DNA of 64,000 bases, taken from Galliscardovia ingluviei (GTDB lineage Bacteria; Actinomycetota; Actinomycetes; Actinomycetales; Bifidobacteriaceae). Position 1 is the stretch's first letter, and each line of letters starts with the position of its first letter. The notes under the pieces were generated by a model. It was not told where the DNA came from. It ran no database searches and worked only from the letters and a program-made list of their open reading frames with translations. Location of the stretch: positions 620,001 to 684,000 of the forward strand of contig NZ_BMDH01000001.1 in the NCBI RefSeq assembly GCF_014635685.1, given 5' to 3'. Positions 18,933-25,582 of the stretch are shown here, one piece after another. Made by a program: the position numbers and the translations under genes.

Positions 18933-20498
18933 ATGGGAGAAGTAGTTAGCTATGACGATGAGGTCATGGTGTGTAATTTTTGCGGTAAAAGTGAAGAGCA
19001 AGTTACCAAGTTAATTGCGGGTCCCGGAGTTGCTATTTGTGATGAGTGTGTTGCTATTTGTACAGAGATTTTGCAAGAGCACCAGCAAGAAGATGCGCAA
19101 GTTTTTGCCGATCATATTCCTGCTCCACGCGCGATTTATGACTACTTAGAGCAGTATGTTGTTGGGCAATATCAAGCAAAACGCACACTTGCTGTAGCAG
19201 TGCATAATCACTACAAACGTGTGGTTATGCAGTCCTATGAGCAATTGAGCAAGCAAAGCGAACAAAATACTGAACACGCTACTGGGCAAACACTGCGAGA
19301 TAAAATGCCAGTGCATCATCAAGCATTTATAGAACATGATGAAGCGCATGATGATACGAGTCATGATAAGCGAGCATATGATGACCCTGCACATGATGAT
19401 ACGCTAGCACTAGCACTTCATACAGATTCGCAAAGTAGATTTTCATCCTTTAGTCAAGGATTGCATAAACGAGAACGACAATCAGACACTGCGCATCATG
19501 AGCAGGAAAGCTATAATCACAGGCATAAACTTGCACAACTCGCTAAAGCATTCGGTCATGTACGCATCGATAAGTCAAATGTGCTTATGCTTGGTCCCAC
19601 TGGTGTGGGTAAAACCTATTTAGCGCGTACATTAGCTGATGTTATGCATGTGCCTTTTGCACTTACTGATGCGACAACGCTTACTGAGGCAGGCTATGTT
19701 GGCGACGATGTAGAGACTGTACTACAGCGGTTAATTCAGGCGGCTGATGGTGATATTGAACGCGCACAGTCTGGCATTATTTATATTGATGAGATTGATA
19801 AAATTGCGCGCAAATCGGGAGAGAATACGTCGATTACTCGTGATGTGTCCGGTGAAGGAGTACAGCAGGCTTTATTAAAAATTATTGAAGGCACAGTAGC
19901 CAGCGTTCCGGTGGAAGGTTCTCGTAAGCATCGCGATTTGGAAACGGTGCAAATTGATACGCGTAATATTTTATTCATGTTTGGTGGGGCGTTTGTTGGG
20001 CTGGAAGATATTATTGAACGCCGTTTAGGTAAGCATGAGAGTGGGTTTGTGACTTCAGATAAACGCGACGAGCTTGCTCATGTGGATGGCAATGCGCTAT
20101 TGCATTATGTTACTGGCGATGATTTGATTGAATTTGGTATGCTTCCTGAATTTATTGGAAGAATTCCGGTACGCACTGTGCTTGATGAGCTGCAAGAGCA
20201 GGATCTGGCGAGGATTCTTTGTGATCCTGTTAATGCCTTAACCAAGCAATATCAAAAGCTATTTGCATTTGATGGTATTACTTTGGACTTTCAAGATGAT
20301 GCTATTGCGCAGATTGCTCATATTGCAAAGTCAAGTGGCACAGGGGCTCGTGGACTACGTTCTATTATTGAGCAAGCGCTCGAGGAGACGATGTTCCAAT
20401 TGCCTGAACTACACAATGTTACACGTATTATCGTTGATGCTGAGGTAATAGAGGGTAGAGAGCGACCGCGCGTAGAGTACCGTACTGCCGAGGCATAA
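18933..20498 (+). CDS. clpX: ATP-dependent Clp protease ATP-binding subunit ClpX, with large insert
   Basis: 521-residue AAA+ unfoldase for ClpP. N-terminal zinc domain with four cysteines (CNFC near 14-17 and CDEC near 36-39), AAA+ large domain with the conserved start helix [21 protein letters not shown], Walker A GPTGVGKT at about 221-228, Walker [11 protein letters not shown], and ClpX-type pore/RKH loops (ISPGEGVQ-like [16 protein letters not shown]). Family length is about 420; the extra hundred residues are an insert at about 101-208, rich in His, Asp, Gln and Lys ([20 protein letters not shown]), exactly where E. coli ClpX has a short loop before the Walker A strand. The core is otherwise intact, so the protein is probably active. 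Confidence 0.95.
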   Translation: MGEVVSYDDEVMVCNFCGKSEEQVTKLIAGPGVAICDECVAICTEILQEHQQEDAQVFADHIPAPRAIYDYLEQYVVGQYQAKRTLAVAVHNHYKRVVMQSYEQLSKQSEQNTEHATGQTLRDKMPVHHQAFIEHDEAHDDTSHDKRAYDDPAHDDTLALALHTDSQSRFSSFSQGLHKRERQSDTAHHEQESYNHRHKLAQLAKAFGHVRIDKSNVLMLGPTGVGKTYLARTLADVMHVPFALTDATTLTEAGYVGDDVETVLQRLIQAADGDIERAQSGIIYIDEIDKIARKSGENTSITRDVSGEGVQQALLKIIEGTVASVPVEGSRKHRDLETVQIDTRNILFMFGGAFVGLEDIIERRLGKHESGFVTSDKRDELAHVDGNALLHYVTGDDLIEFGMLPEFIGRIPVRTVLDELQEQDLARILCDPVNALTKQYQKLFAFDGITLDFQDDAIAQIAHIAKSSGTGARGLRSIIEQALEETMFQLPELHNVTRIIVDAEVIEGRERPRVEYRTAEA

Positions 20499-20746
20499 TG
20501 GGCTTTTAGAACAGGCATATAGGCAGGAAACTCTGCCACGTGGGAACAGCAAGCCACACTAGTGTGGCAAAACCACTTTATCTTTTACATTTCAGCTAAG
20601 CGGATATGTATATACATGGTATCGGCGTGTCGTGCACAGTACACAATGGAATGAATTTTTGCCCCTATCTCAATATGTAGGGGAATGTAGGGGAATGTAG
20701 GGGAATGCTATTTTTGATGGTTGGTTGTATGGTGTGCAGATATGCG
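20499..20746. other. Intergenic stretch clpX to tRNA-Asn
   Basis: No gene found. It holds the 10-bp triple repeat described separately and no hairpin that is an obvious clpX terminator apart from CCACACTAGTGTGG (20551-20564), a short palindrome with no T run. Confidence 0.5.
20677..20706. repeat. 10-bp tandem repeat, three copies
   Basis: GTAGGGGAAT occurs three times head to tail without mismatch at 20677-20686, 20687-20696 and 20697-20706. It lies in the spacer between clpX and the tRNA-Asn terminator. The copy number may vary between strains by replication slippage. Confidence 0.9.
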
Positions 20747-20773
20747 AAAACCCCTTGAAAATCAAGGGGTTTT
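20747..20773 (-). terminator. Terminator of tRNA-Asn (bidirectional in structure)
   Basis: Stem CCCCTTG (20751-20757) / CAAGGGG (20763-20769) flanked by AAAA and TTTT, so it has a T run on both strands. It ends seven bases from the tRNA 3' end on the minus strand. Confidence 0.85.
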
Positions 20774-20779
20774 GACTTG

Positions 20780-20852
<73 letters not shown>

Positions 20853-21152
20853 ATACTCCATGAACTTGAAGCAGTGAACTGTTTCGTGCTCACAAGATGA
20901 ATACTATAGACCCATTTCCTTCATATGCCAAATCACGGCGTGTTGCACGTATTTTCAGTATTTATCTATAACCATTCTGCAATGCCATGAGTTGTCCTCG
21001 CGTAGTTGACGAATGCTTGATAACAATTCCTCAAGCGCTTGCTTCCAGAAATTTGAATGTGCTGAACTATAAGCAAGGACACACTTCATTACAACGTAGT
21101 AACTCAGCACAATACAGCACTTAATCAAACGCATTGTTTTGAAAGGAATACT
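20853..21152. other. Intergenic stretch between tRNA-Asn and the M23-like gene
   Basis: 300 bases without a recognisable gene. It must hold the tRNA promoter (minus strand) and that of the M23-like gene (plus strand); I could not assign clear -35/-10 pairs. A GAAAGGA ribosome binding site sits at its right end. Confidence 0.5.
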
Positions 21153-21917
21153 ATGTCAGTACAAACCCGATCAGCACAATTCCAACATCGTATTCAGCTG
21201 TACCGGCAGCAACAACGATTTGCACGTTTAGCAGCACATAAACAATATATGTATCTTGTTGTATGTGCGCTGTGGACGTTTTGCTTTGGAAGTATTGTAT
21301 GCTTTGTCTCCGCTCCTATATCCACTTATGCCATGTCAACAAACGAAACCAATAGTGCTTCTACAAACTACTCATCCCAATCAAATTCCTTTATCCAAAT
21401 ACGCGGCTCGAAACCAGCAAAATCCATCACTATTTCAGACAGCCAAAGTCAGCATAAACAATGTCGTATTCGCTGGCAATGGCCAGTTGAGCACAGACAA
21501 GATAGCGTTCCTACAATATTGCGCCATTTTGAAAAACCTCCCGCAGCATGGCTTGCAGGACATCGCGGCATTGATATTAAGTCACAAGAACAAGAATCGG
21601 TTATAGCGCCAGCACGCGGCGTTATTAGATATGCCGGAATCATCGCGGGCGTACCAACAGTTTCCTTACAGCATCAAGAAGGTGTAGTAAGTAGCTATCA
21701 ACCAGCACGGCTTTTACCAACTCTACATATCGGTAGCACAGTTACACAGGGCGAACCTTTTGGCGTTATCACGTATGCACAATCATCAGCAATGCATTGC
21801 ACCCAGTGCCTCCATTGGGGTGTATTTATGCCAGAGCACCCTCCTCAATATCGCAATCCCATGCAATATATCGAGCCGCAAACCATTGTCTTGAAGCCAT
21901 ATGAGCCAAGGAGTTAA
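21153..21917 (+). CDS. Membrane-anchored M23-family (LytM) peptidase-like protein
   Basis: 254 residues. A hydrophobic segment at about residues 31-54 (following a basic N-terminal part) acts as a signal anchor, so the C-terminal domain should be outside. The domain (about 105-245) carries the LytM pattern of actinobacterial M23 proteins: GHRGIDI (zinc ligands H and D), APARGVIRYAG, VSSYQPA in place of the usual TYEPV, and CLHWG with the final HxG histidine. The family cuts peptidoglycan stem peptides or acts as a hydrolase regulator. The second histidine of the active site is not obvious to me, so activity is uncertain. The region between anchor and domain is Ser/Asn/Gln rich, a linker. Confidence 0.8.
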   Translation: MSVQTRSAQFQHRIQLYRQQQRFARLAAHKQYMYLVVCALWTFCFGSIVCFVSAPISTYAMSTNETNSASTNYSSQSNSFIQIRGSKPAKSITISDSQSQHKQCRIRWQWPVEHRQDSVPTILRHFEKPPAAWLAGHRGIDIKSQEQESVIAPARGVIRYAGIIAGVPTVSLQHQEGVVSSYQPARLLPTLHIGSTVTQGEPFGVITYAQSSAMHCTQCLHWGVFMPEHPPQYRNPMQYIEPQTIVLKPYEPRS

Positions 21918-21973
21918 AGTCTACCAACTAAAAACCGACTTGCGAACCAATAGCGGCTGAAGGAGGTTCATAC

Positions 21974-22236
21974 TTGGTCAATAATGTTATAGCATCGGAT
22001 AGAGTGCAACAGCGCCATCCAGAGATAAACAAATTTGATGTGCAAGTATGGCGTAATATCCAAAAATCTATGCGACGTAACACAGAACCGTATAACTATG
22101 TTGCAGTGGGCATAGACGATAGAGGTAGACAACTGGAAGTGATTGCATTTTAGATAAGAATAGTGATTGGGTTATATACCATGCAATGGAAGCTACCGTA
22201 AAAGTATTACGAGAGTTAGGCATGTTAAGGAGATAA
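21974..22236 (+). pseudogene. Toxin-like gene of a TA pair, frameshifted
   Basis: TTG 21974 with AGGAGG seven bases upstream starts an open frame of 59 codons (RVQQRHPEI, YVAVGIDDRGRQLEVIAF) that stops at TAG 22151. Reading on in the next frame gives LDKNSDWVIYHAMEATVKVL and an end at 22236, which continues the same protein: adding one T in the TTTT run at 22148-22151 restores an 87-residue protein. The complete form resembles small BrnT/DUF4258-like toxins encoded before a ribbon-helix-helix antitoxin; family assignment is tentative. The next gene starts five bases later, in the usual TA arrangement. Confidence 0.7.
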
Positions 22237-22240
22237 GAAC

Positions 22241-22513
22241 ATGGGAATGATCTCTAAAGCTGGCACAATCGTTACCGACAAAATGATAGAAAAATAGTCG
22301 AGTGATGCTGAACATGGTATCTATCCAGGCGAGAGTGGTCCAGTATTTGCTGGACAGACACCGCTAGATGAAAACGATGTTGAGATGAATAAGCCCAACA
22401 TTTCTATTAGTGTCGATTTGTGGGATCTTATTGCCAGCAAGTCTCAGCGTTTAGGAGTTAGTACTGACGAAATAGTTAGGCGCGCACTTACTCGAGAACT
22501 AGCGATGATGTAA
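22241..22513 (+). pseudogene. Ribbon-helix-helix antitoxin-like gene with an in-frame stop
   Basis: ATG 22241 has AGGAGA upstream and a 90-codon frame interrupted only by TAG at codon 19 (22295-22297). The N-terminal MISKAGTIVTDKMIEK-stop and the following GIYPGESGPVFAGQ fit a known bifidobacterial antitoxin pattern in which the broken codon is tryptophan, so a single TGG to TAG change is the simplest explanation. The C-terminal part (ISISVDLWDLIASKSQRLGV and on) is a typical CopG/RHH DNA-binding fold. With the frameshifted partner upstream, the whole module looks dead, although a short internal restart (for example ATG at 22386) could still make the DNA-binding half. Confidence 0.7.
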
Positions 22514-22518
22514 TGTTT

Positions 22519-22607
22519 CGCGGCTTGTACCCCACGCGATACTGCACACGGGGCACAAAAAGCCGCGTAGTTGGTAGCTACGCGGCTCGCGTGGGGCAGT
22601 GCCCCAC
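22519..22607. repeat. Nested inverted-repeat block
   Basis: Several related arms are packed into 90 bases: CGCGGCT at 22519-22525 and 22581-22587, its complement AGCCGCG at 22561-22567; a 10-bp stem AGCCGCGTAG (22561-22570) / CTACGCGGCT (22578-22587); CCCCACGCG (22530-22538) complementary to CGCGTGGGG (22588-22596); and a final hairpin GTGGGGC (22591-22597) / GCCCCAC (22601-22607) followed by AAAAA. The arms can form alternative structures. GC content is much higher than the surroundings. It could be a REP-like element, a mobile-element end, or the terminator of the TA pair. Confidence 0.8.
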
Positions 22608-22613
22608 AAAAAC

Positions 22614-22784
22614 ATGAGTAGTAGCAACATAGTAGGCAGCATGCAAATCGGCAACACTTGCATCACAGTAGACTACAACGGGAAAACTGGAGTAGTAAGC
22701 GTCGCACAAAGTAACACCTATGTATACACGAAATACAGCACGGGTACGGTGTTATTTCACTTAAGATTGTATTCTTTGAAGTAA
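22614..22784 (+). pseudogene. Small ORF or gene remnant, unknown
   Basis: ATG 22614 opens 56 codons whose first 45 or so read as beta-strand-like sequence (GNTCITVDYNGKTGVVSVAQ), then run antisense into the end of the arsC-like gene by 24 bases. No ribosome binding site is visible and I do not recognise the protein. The overlap with the facing gene suggests that the original C terminus was lost. Weak call. Confidence 0.3.
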
Positions 22785-23168
22785 ATCGCGTACACGACCT
22801 TCAATATCTGCAATAATAGCCTCTACCTCTAGTGAGCTTGCGTGTGCAGGATCTGCAACAGGCCAGTCCACATAATGTTTTCCTGGATATACGGGGCATG
22901 CCTCGCCGCACCCCATGGTGATCACCCAATCAGCCTGTGCTACTATCTCATCGGTGAGTAGTTGCGGCGTAAGATTAACCGGACTGAGACCGCGTTGCAT
23001 TAACGCCTGCATTACTTGAGGGTGAATGTGCTCAGCTGGAGTTGTACCAGCACTTACTATATGTATATAAGCTGGTGCTTGTTGTCGAGCAATCGCCGCA
23101 GCTATCTGCGAGCGCCCAGCATTTTGCTTGCAGGCGAATACAATAGTTATTGTGTGGTTGTTCATCAT
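22761..23168 (-). CDS. arsC: Low-molecular-weight PTPase-type arsenate reductase
   Basis: 135 residues with the phosphatase loop CKQNAGRS near the N terminus (C-x5-R, in the arsenate-reductase form CxxNxxRS) and the C-terminal DWPVADP aspartate loop (general acid). Cysteines in MGCGEACPVYPG correspond to the redox relay of thioredoxin- or mycothiol-linked ArsC proteins. It would reduce arsenate to arsenite. No arsenite pump or ArsR is next to it, which is unusual for a dedicated resistance set; the gene downstream is an unrelated ABC exporter. A protein tyrosine phosphatase role is the alternative. Confidence 0.85.
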   Translation of the reverse strand: MMNNHTITIVFACKQNAGRSQIAAAIARQQAPAYIHIVSAGTTPAEHIHPQVMQALMQRGLSPVNLTPQLLTDEIVAQADWVITMGCGEACPVYPGKHYVDWPVADPAHASSLEVEAIIADIEGRVRDLLQRIQS

Positions 23169-23284
23169 ATCTCAAATTCTGTTGCTCTGCCAATATGTCT
23201 ATTTTAATATATGGCGCTGGTATTTATTATTGATTTTTATGTGCTAGACGCTATGCCAACACTATGTATTCTTTCGTTTCGTAA

Positions 23285-24064
23285 TTACAATATGTATTGT
23301 GCTTCTTGATTAAAGCATGTTCGATATACCATAAGCATAATTATAGAATCTGCGATAAGCGTGAGAGAGGCAATAGTTACTAAAATAACAAACTGATATT
23401 TGGCTGCGTTAAGTGGGTCGCCTCCTGCAATGATTTGACCAGCCATCATGCCTGGAATGGTAACTATGCCTGCAGAAGCGAGGGATGCGATAGTAGGAGT
23501 AATACCCAGTCTGATAGACGATTCAATTGATGGTCGAGCAGCTTCCCAAGTACTGGCGCCAAGTGCTAGTAATGTCTGTATCTCATTGCGGCGTTCGCGC
23601 ATGGATTCAAAAAATCTGCTTAATCCTACAGCAAGTGCTGAGACAGTGTTACCCAAAAGCATTCCTGCGAGTGGTGTTACCAGTTGTGGAGCATACCATG
23701 GTTGTGGCCTAACGATGAGTTCGGCAACTACACTAATCATCAGTAGTACGGTTAGAGTAAGCGCTAACAGCACTGGTAGCGCGAGCCCATGTGGTACACC
23801 TTTTGCTCTCGATAGAGTAATTTGTACTCCTGCTACCAGCATAAAGATGATCAGTAAGCCCACTAACCAAGGGTTTTGCTGTGCAATAACAAAGCCGATA
23901 ATATAGCCCATAACTGCAAGTTGTAGTAAAGCTCGAAGTGTGGACCATAGGAGCGTTGTTGCTATGCCGATGCGCATGCGCACGGTAATGATGGCCGCAA
24001 TGCTCACCATAAGTAAAGCAATAACCAGTCCCCAAATATCAATATTGTAACTATTGGTTGACAT
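23285..24064 (-). CDS. fetB: FetB/YbbM-type ABC transporter permease
   Basis: 259-residue membrane protein of the UPF0014 family with about seven hydrophobic helices. Family marks include LRALLQLAVMGYIIG near residue 43, TPLAGMLLGNTVSALAVGL, LALGAS, and IVTIPGMMAGQIIAGGDP. In E. coli FetAB is thought to export iron and protects against peroxide stress. The reading frame overlaps that of the ATPase gene upstream by 14 bases, so the two are co-translated as one transporter. Substrate in this organism is not known. Confidence 0.88.
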   Translation of the reverse strand: MSTNSYNIDIWGLVIALLMVSIAAIITVRMRIGIATTLLWSTLRALLQLAVMGYIIGFVIAQQNPWLVGLLIIFMLVAGVQITLSRAKGVPHGLALPVLLALTLTVLLMISVVAELIVRPQPWYAPQLVTPLAGMLLGNTVSALAVGLSRFFESMRERRNEIQTLLALGASTWEAARPSIESSIRLGITPTIASLASAGIVTIPGMMAGQIIAGGDPLNAAKYQFVILVTIASLTLIADSIIMLMVYRTCFNQEAQYIL

Positions 24065-24734
24065 GATGTAGTCCTTCTGGGTTTAGTATAAGTGTACGTG
24101 TTGCAATGCCATCATCGGCACTATGTCTTACGCGAATAATGCTTACATGCTCATGTGTTGCAATATGTTGTAGGAGTTGGCTGACTAGATAAGCATTGTC
24201 TGGATCGAGTGCGGCATCGACTTCATCGGCGAGGAGTACTTGTGGTTTAGTAAGTAGCGTGCGCGCAAGACTAATACGTGCTGCTTGCCCGCCCGAAAGT
24301 TCATGAATGGGCCGCTGCATCTCGATATCAGCGCAACCTAATGTTGTTAAAAGTTGCTCAAGTTTTAGGTCATTGGGCGCGTGAGATTGGGCAGGGTGAC
24401 GTATGCGCATACCAAAAGGCATACGTAATGCGTCAGCCACTGTTTCGCCAATAAGTATTGGTTGCTGTGGAATATACGCTACTTGTGTGCGCCACTTGGC
24501 AGGGGAGTATTGTTTGGCTGAAATTCCATGCAATGCCAGTTGCCCTGTACTATACCGATTTAATCGAGCAAAAGCAGTGAGCAAAGTACTTTTCCCGCAT
24601 CCAGATGGACCAGTAATATCAATAATTTCCCCGGATTGCACAGTGAGATCGACATGGGCAAAAATAGTTTTTTTACTGCCGTTTGGCATGGGAATGCAGC
24701 ATGTCATGTTGTGGGCTTCAAATGCGTTAGCCAT
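24051..24734 (-). CDS. fetA: FetA/YbbL-type ABC transporter ATP-binding protein
   Basis: 227-residue ATPase with Walker A GPSGCGKST, Q-loop in AYIPQQP, signature LSGGQAARISLARTLL, Walker B VLLADEVDAALD, and H-loop near RVRHSADD. Start chosen at 24734 (MANAFEAHN), as the long upstream extension to 24857 is not conserved in the family and would run across the start of the divergent marR remnant at 24780. Pairs with FetB; both genes overlap. The divergent MarR-like regulator remnant may once have controlled this operon. Confidence 0.9.
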   Translation of the reverse strand: MANAFEAHNMTCCIPMPNGSKKTIFAHVDLTVQSGEIIDITGPSGCGKSTLLTAFARLNRYSTGQLALHGISAKQYSPAKWRTQVAYIPQQPILIGETVADALRMPFGMRIRHPAQSHAPNDLKLEQLLTTLGCADIEMQRPIHELSGGQAARISLARTLLTKPQVLLADEVDAALDPDNAYLVSQLLQHIATHEHVSIIRVRHSADDGIATRTLILNPEGLHHVNQ

Positions 24735-24779
24735 GGCAGACACTATAGCATTCAATATGCAGTTTTGAATTGAGCAACT

Positions 24780-25180
24780 ATGAACCTTGAACAATGGTTT
24801 GACACACGCAATACTCTGCATCAAATAGAACATGCCATTGCCGACCAGCTCCAACACACGTCAGAACCAATGACACTGAATGCATTCTACGTCATGCATT
24901 ATCTTGCCCAGGCGCAAGGAAAGCCACTTACTGTTAACGAAATTAGCGCGTATATTGGGCTAAGCCAGTGTGCCACTTCACGCATGCTTCACCGATTTGA
25001 AGCATCATGCCAAGTTATAGAAAAACATAAAGCCCTACCGATAGGCGTGCATTACAAATCAAACTCACAGACTACGGTAACACACTACTACAAGAAGTAT
25101 ATAGTGCCGTTACACACGTACTTGCCGCATACACACAAGTACCACTTGCACACAAAGAGCAAGTAAAAATCATAGACTGA
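24780..25180 (+). pseudogene. MarR-family regulator, frameshifted
   Basis: The first 75 or so codons from ATG 24780 are a typical MarR winged-helix N-terminal half (YVMHYLAQ, LTVNEISAYIGLSQCATSRML). After LHRFEASCQVIEKHKA the frame breaks: the following sequence makes sense only in the next frame, which reads DRRALQIKLTDYGNTLLQEV and ends at 25180, the classic DRRA-LTDxG wing of MarR proteins. A one-base loss near 25030-25040 explains it. The start is 46 bases from fetA on the opposite strand and the SDR remnant begins 12 bases after the end. Confidence 0.85.
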
Positions 25181-25191
25181 AAAGGGAAACC

Positions 25192-25460
25192 ATGGAACAC
25201 GAAGTACTACTCATAACTGGTGCGTCAAAGGGCATAGGGTTGGCAACAACACTTGCAGCATTAGCACAGGGACATTATGTTGCAGCAACATCGCGTGATA
25301 CTCATCAACTGCAACAGACTATACAGGAAAAAGCTCCTGCACAAGTAGATCATTTTCTTGCAGTGGACAACCTGCTATCGGAGCTATGCAATCACATATT
25401 AACGAGCTCATCACTCAAATCAACGATAACATCGAACTAAGTATGAGTATTGATAGATAA
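25192..25460 (+). pseudogene. Short-chain dehydrogenase with internal deletion
   Basis: Begins as a normal SDR: LLITGASKGIGLATTLAALAQ (TGxxxGIG cofactor loop) then VAATSRDTHQL. After LAVD at about codon 63 the middle of the protein is missing, including the NNAG strand, the YxxxK active site and its serine. A second frame continues with AIGAMQSHINELITQINDN and ends at 25460, which looks like the C-terminal helix of the same kind of SDR. So about 170 codons were deleted and the frame was lost. Good ribosome binding site (AAAGGGAAACC) remains. It probably formed an operon with the marR gene. Confidence 0.8.
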
Positions 25461-25536
25461 CATATCTAAAGACACAGCGCTATTGTCAAAACAGTACAAT
25501 AGTCAAAGTATTGAGAGGGATCATATGAAGCAATTG

Positions 25537-25582
25537 AGCTTGGTATTGTAATCTAGGAACTGCTACCTATCAATACCAAGCT
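25537..25582 (-). terminator. 12-bp inverted repeat at the end of the sngC-like helicase
   Basis: Perfect arms AGCTTGGTATTG (25537-25548) and CAATACCAAGCT (25571-25582) with a 22-base loop. The right arm covers the stop codon of the minus-strand helicase gene. No T run follows, so it is either a U-less terminator or an RNA 3'-end stabiliser for the defence operon; it also faces the decayed SDR gene. Confidence 0.6.

Noticed and set aside
23448-23906. 152-codon plus-strand frame opposite fetB
   Set aside because: Antisense to a clear UPF0014 permease; low-complexity Ala/Thr/Ser composition is typical of mirrored hydrophobic codons.
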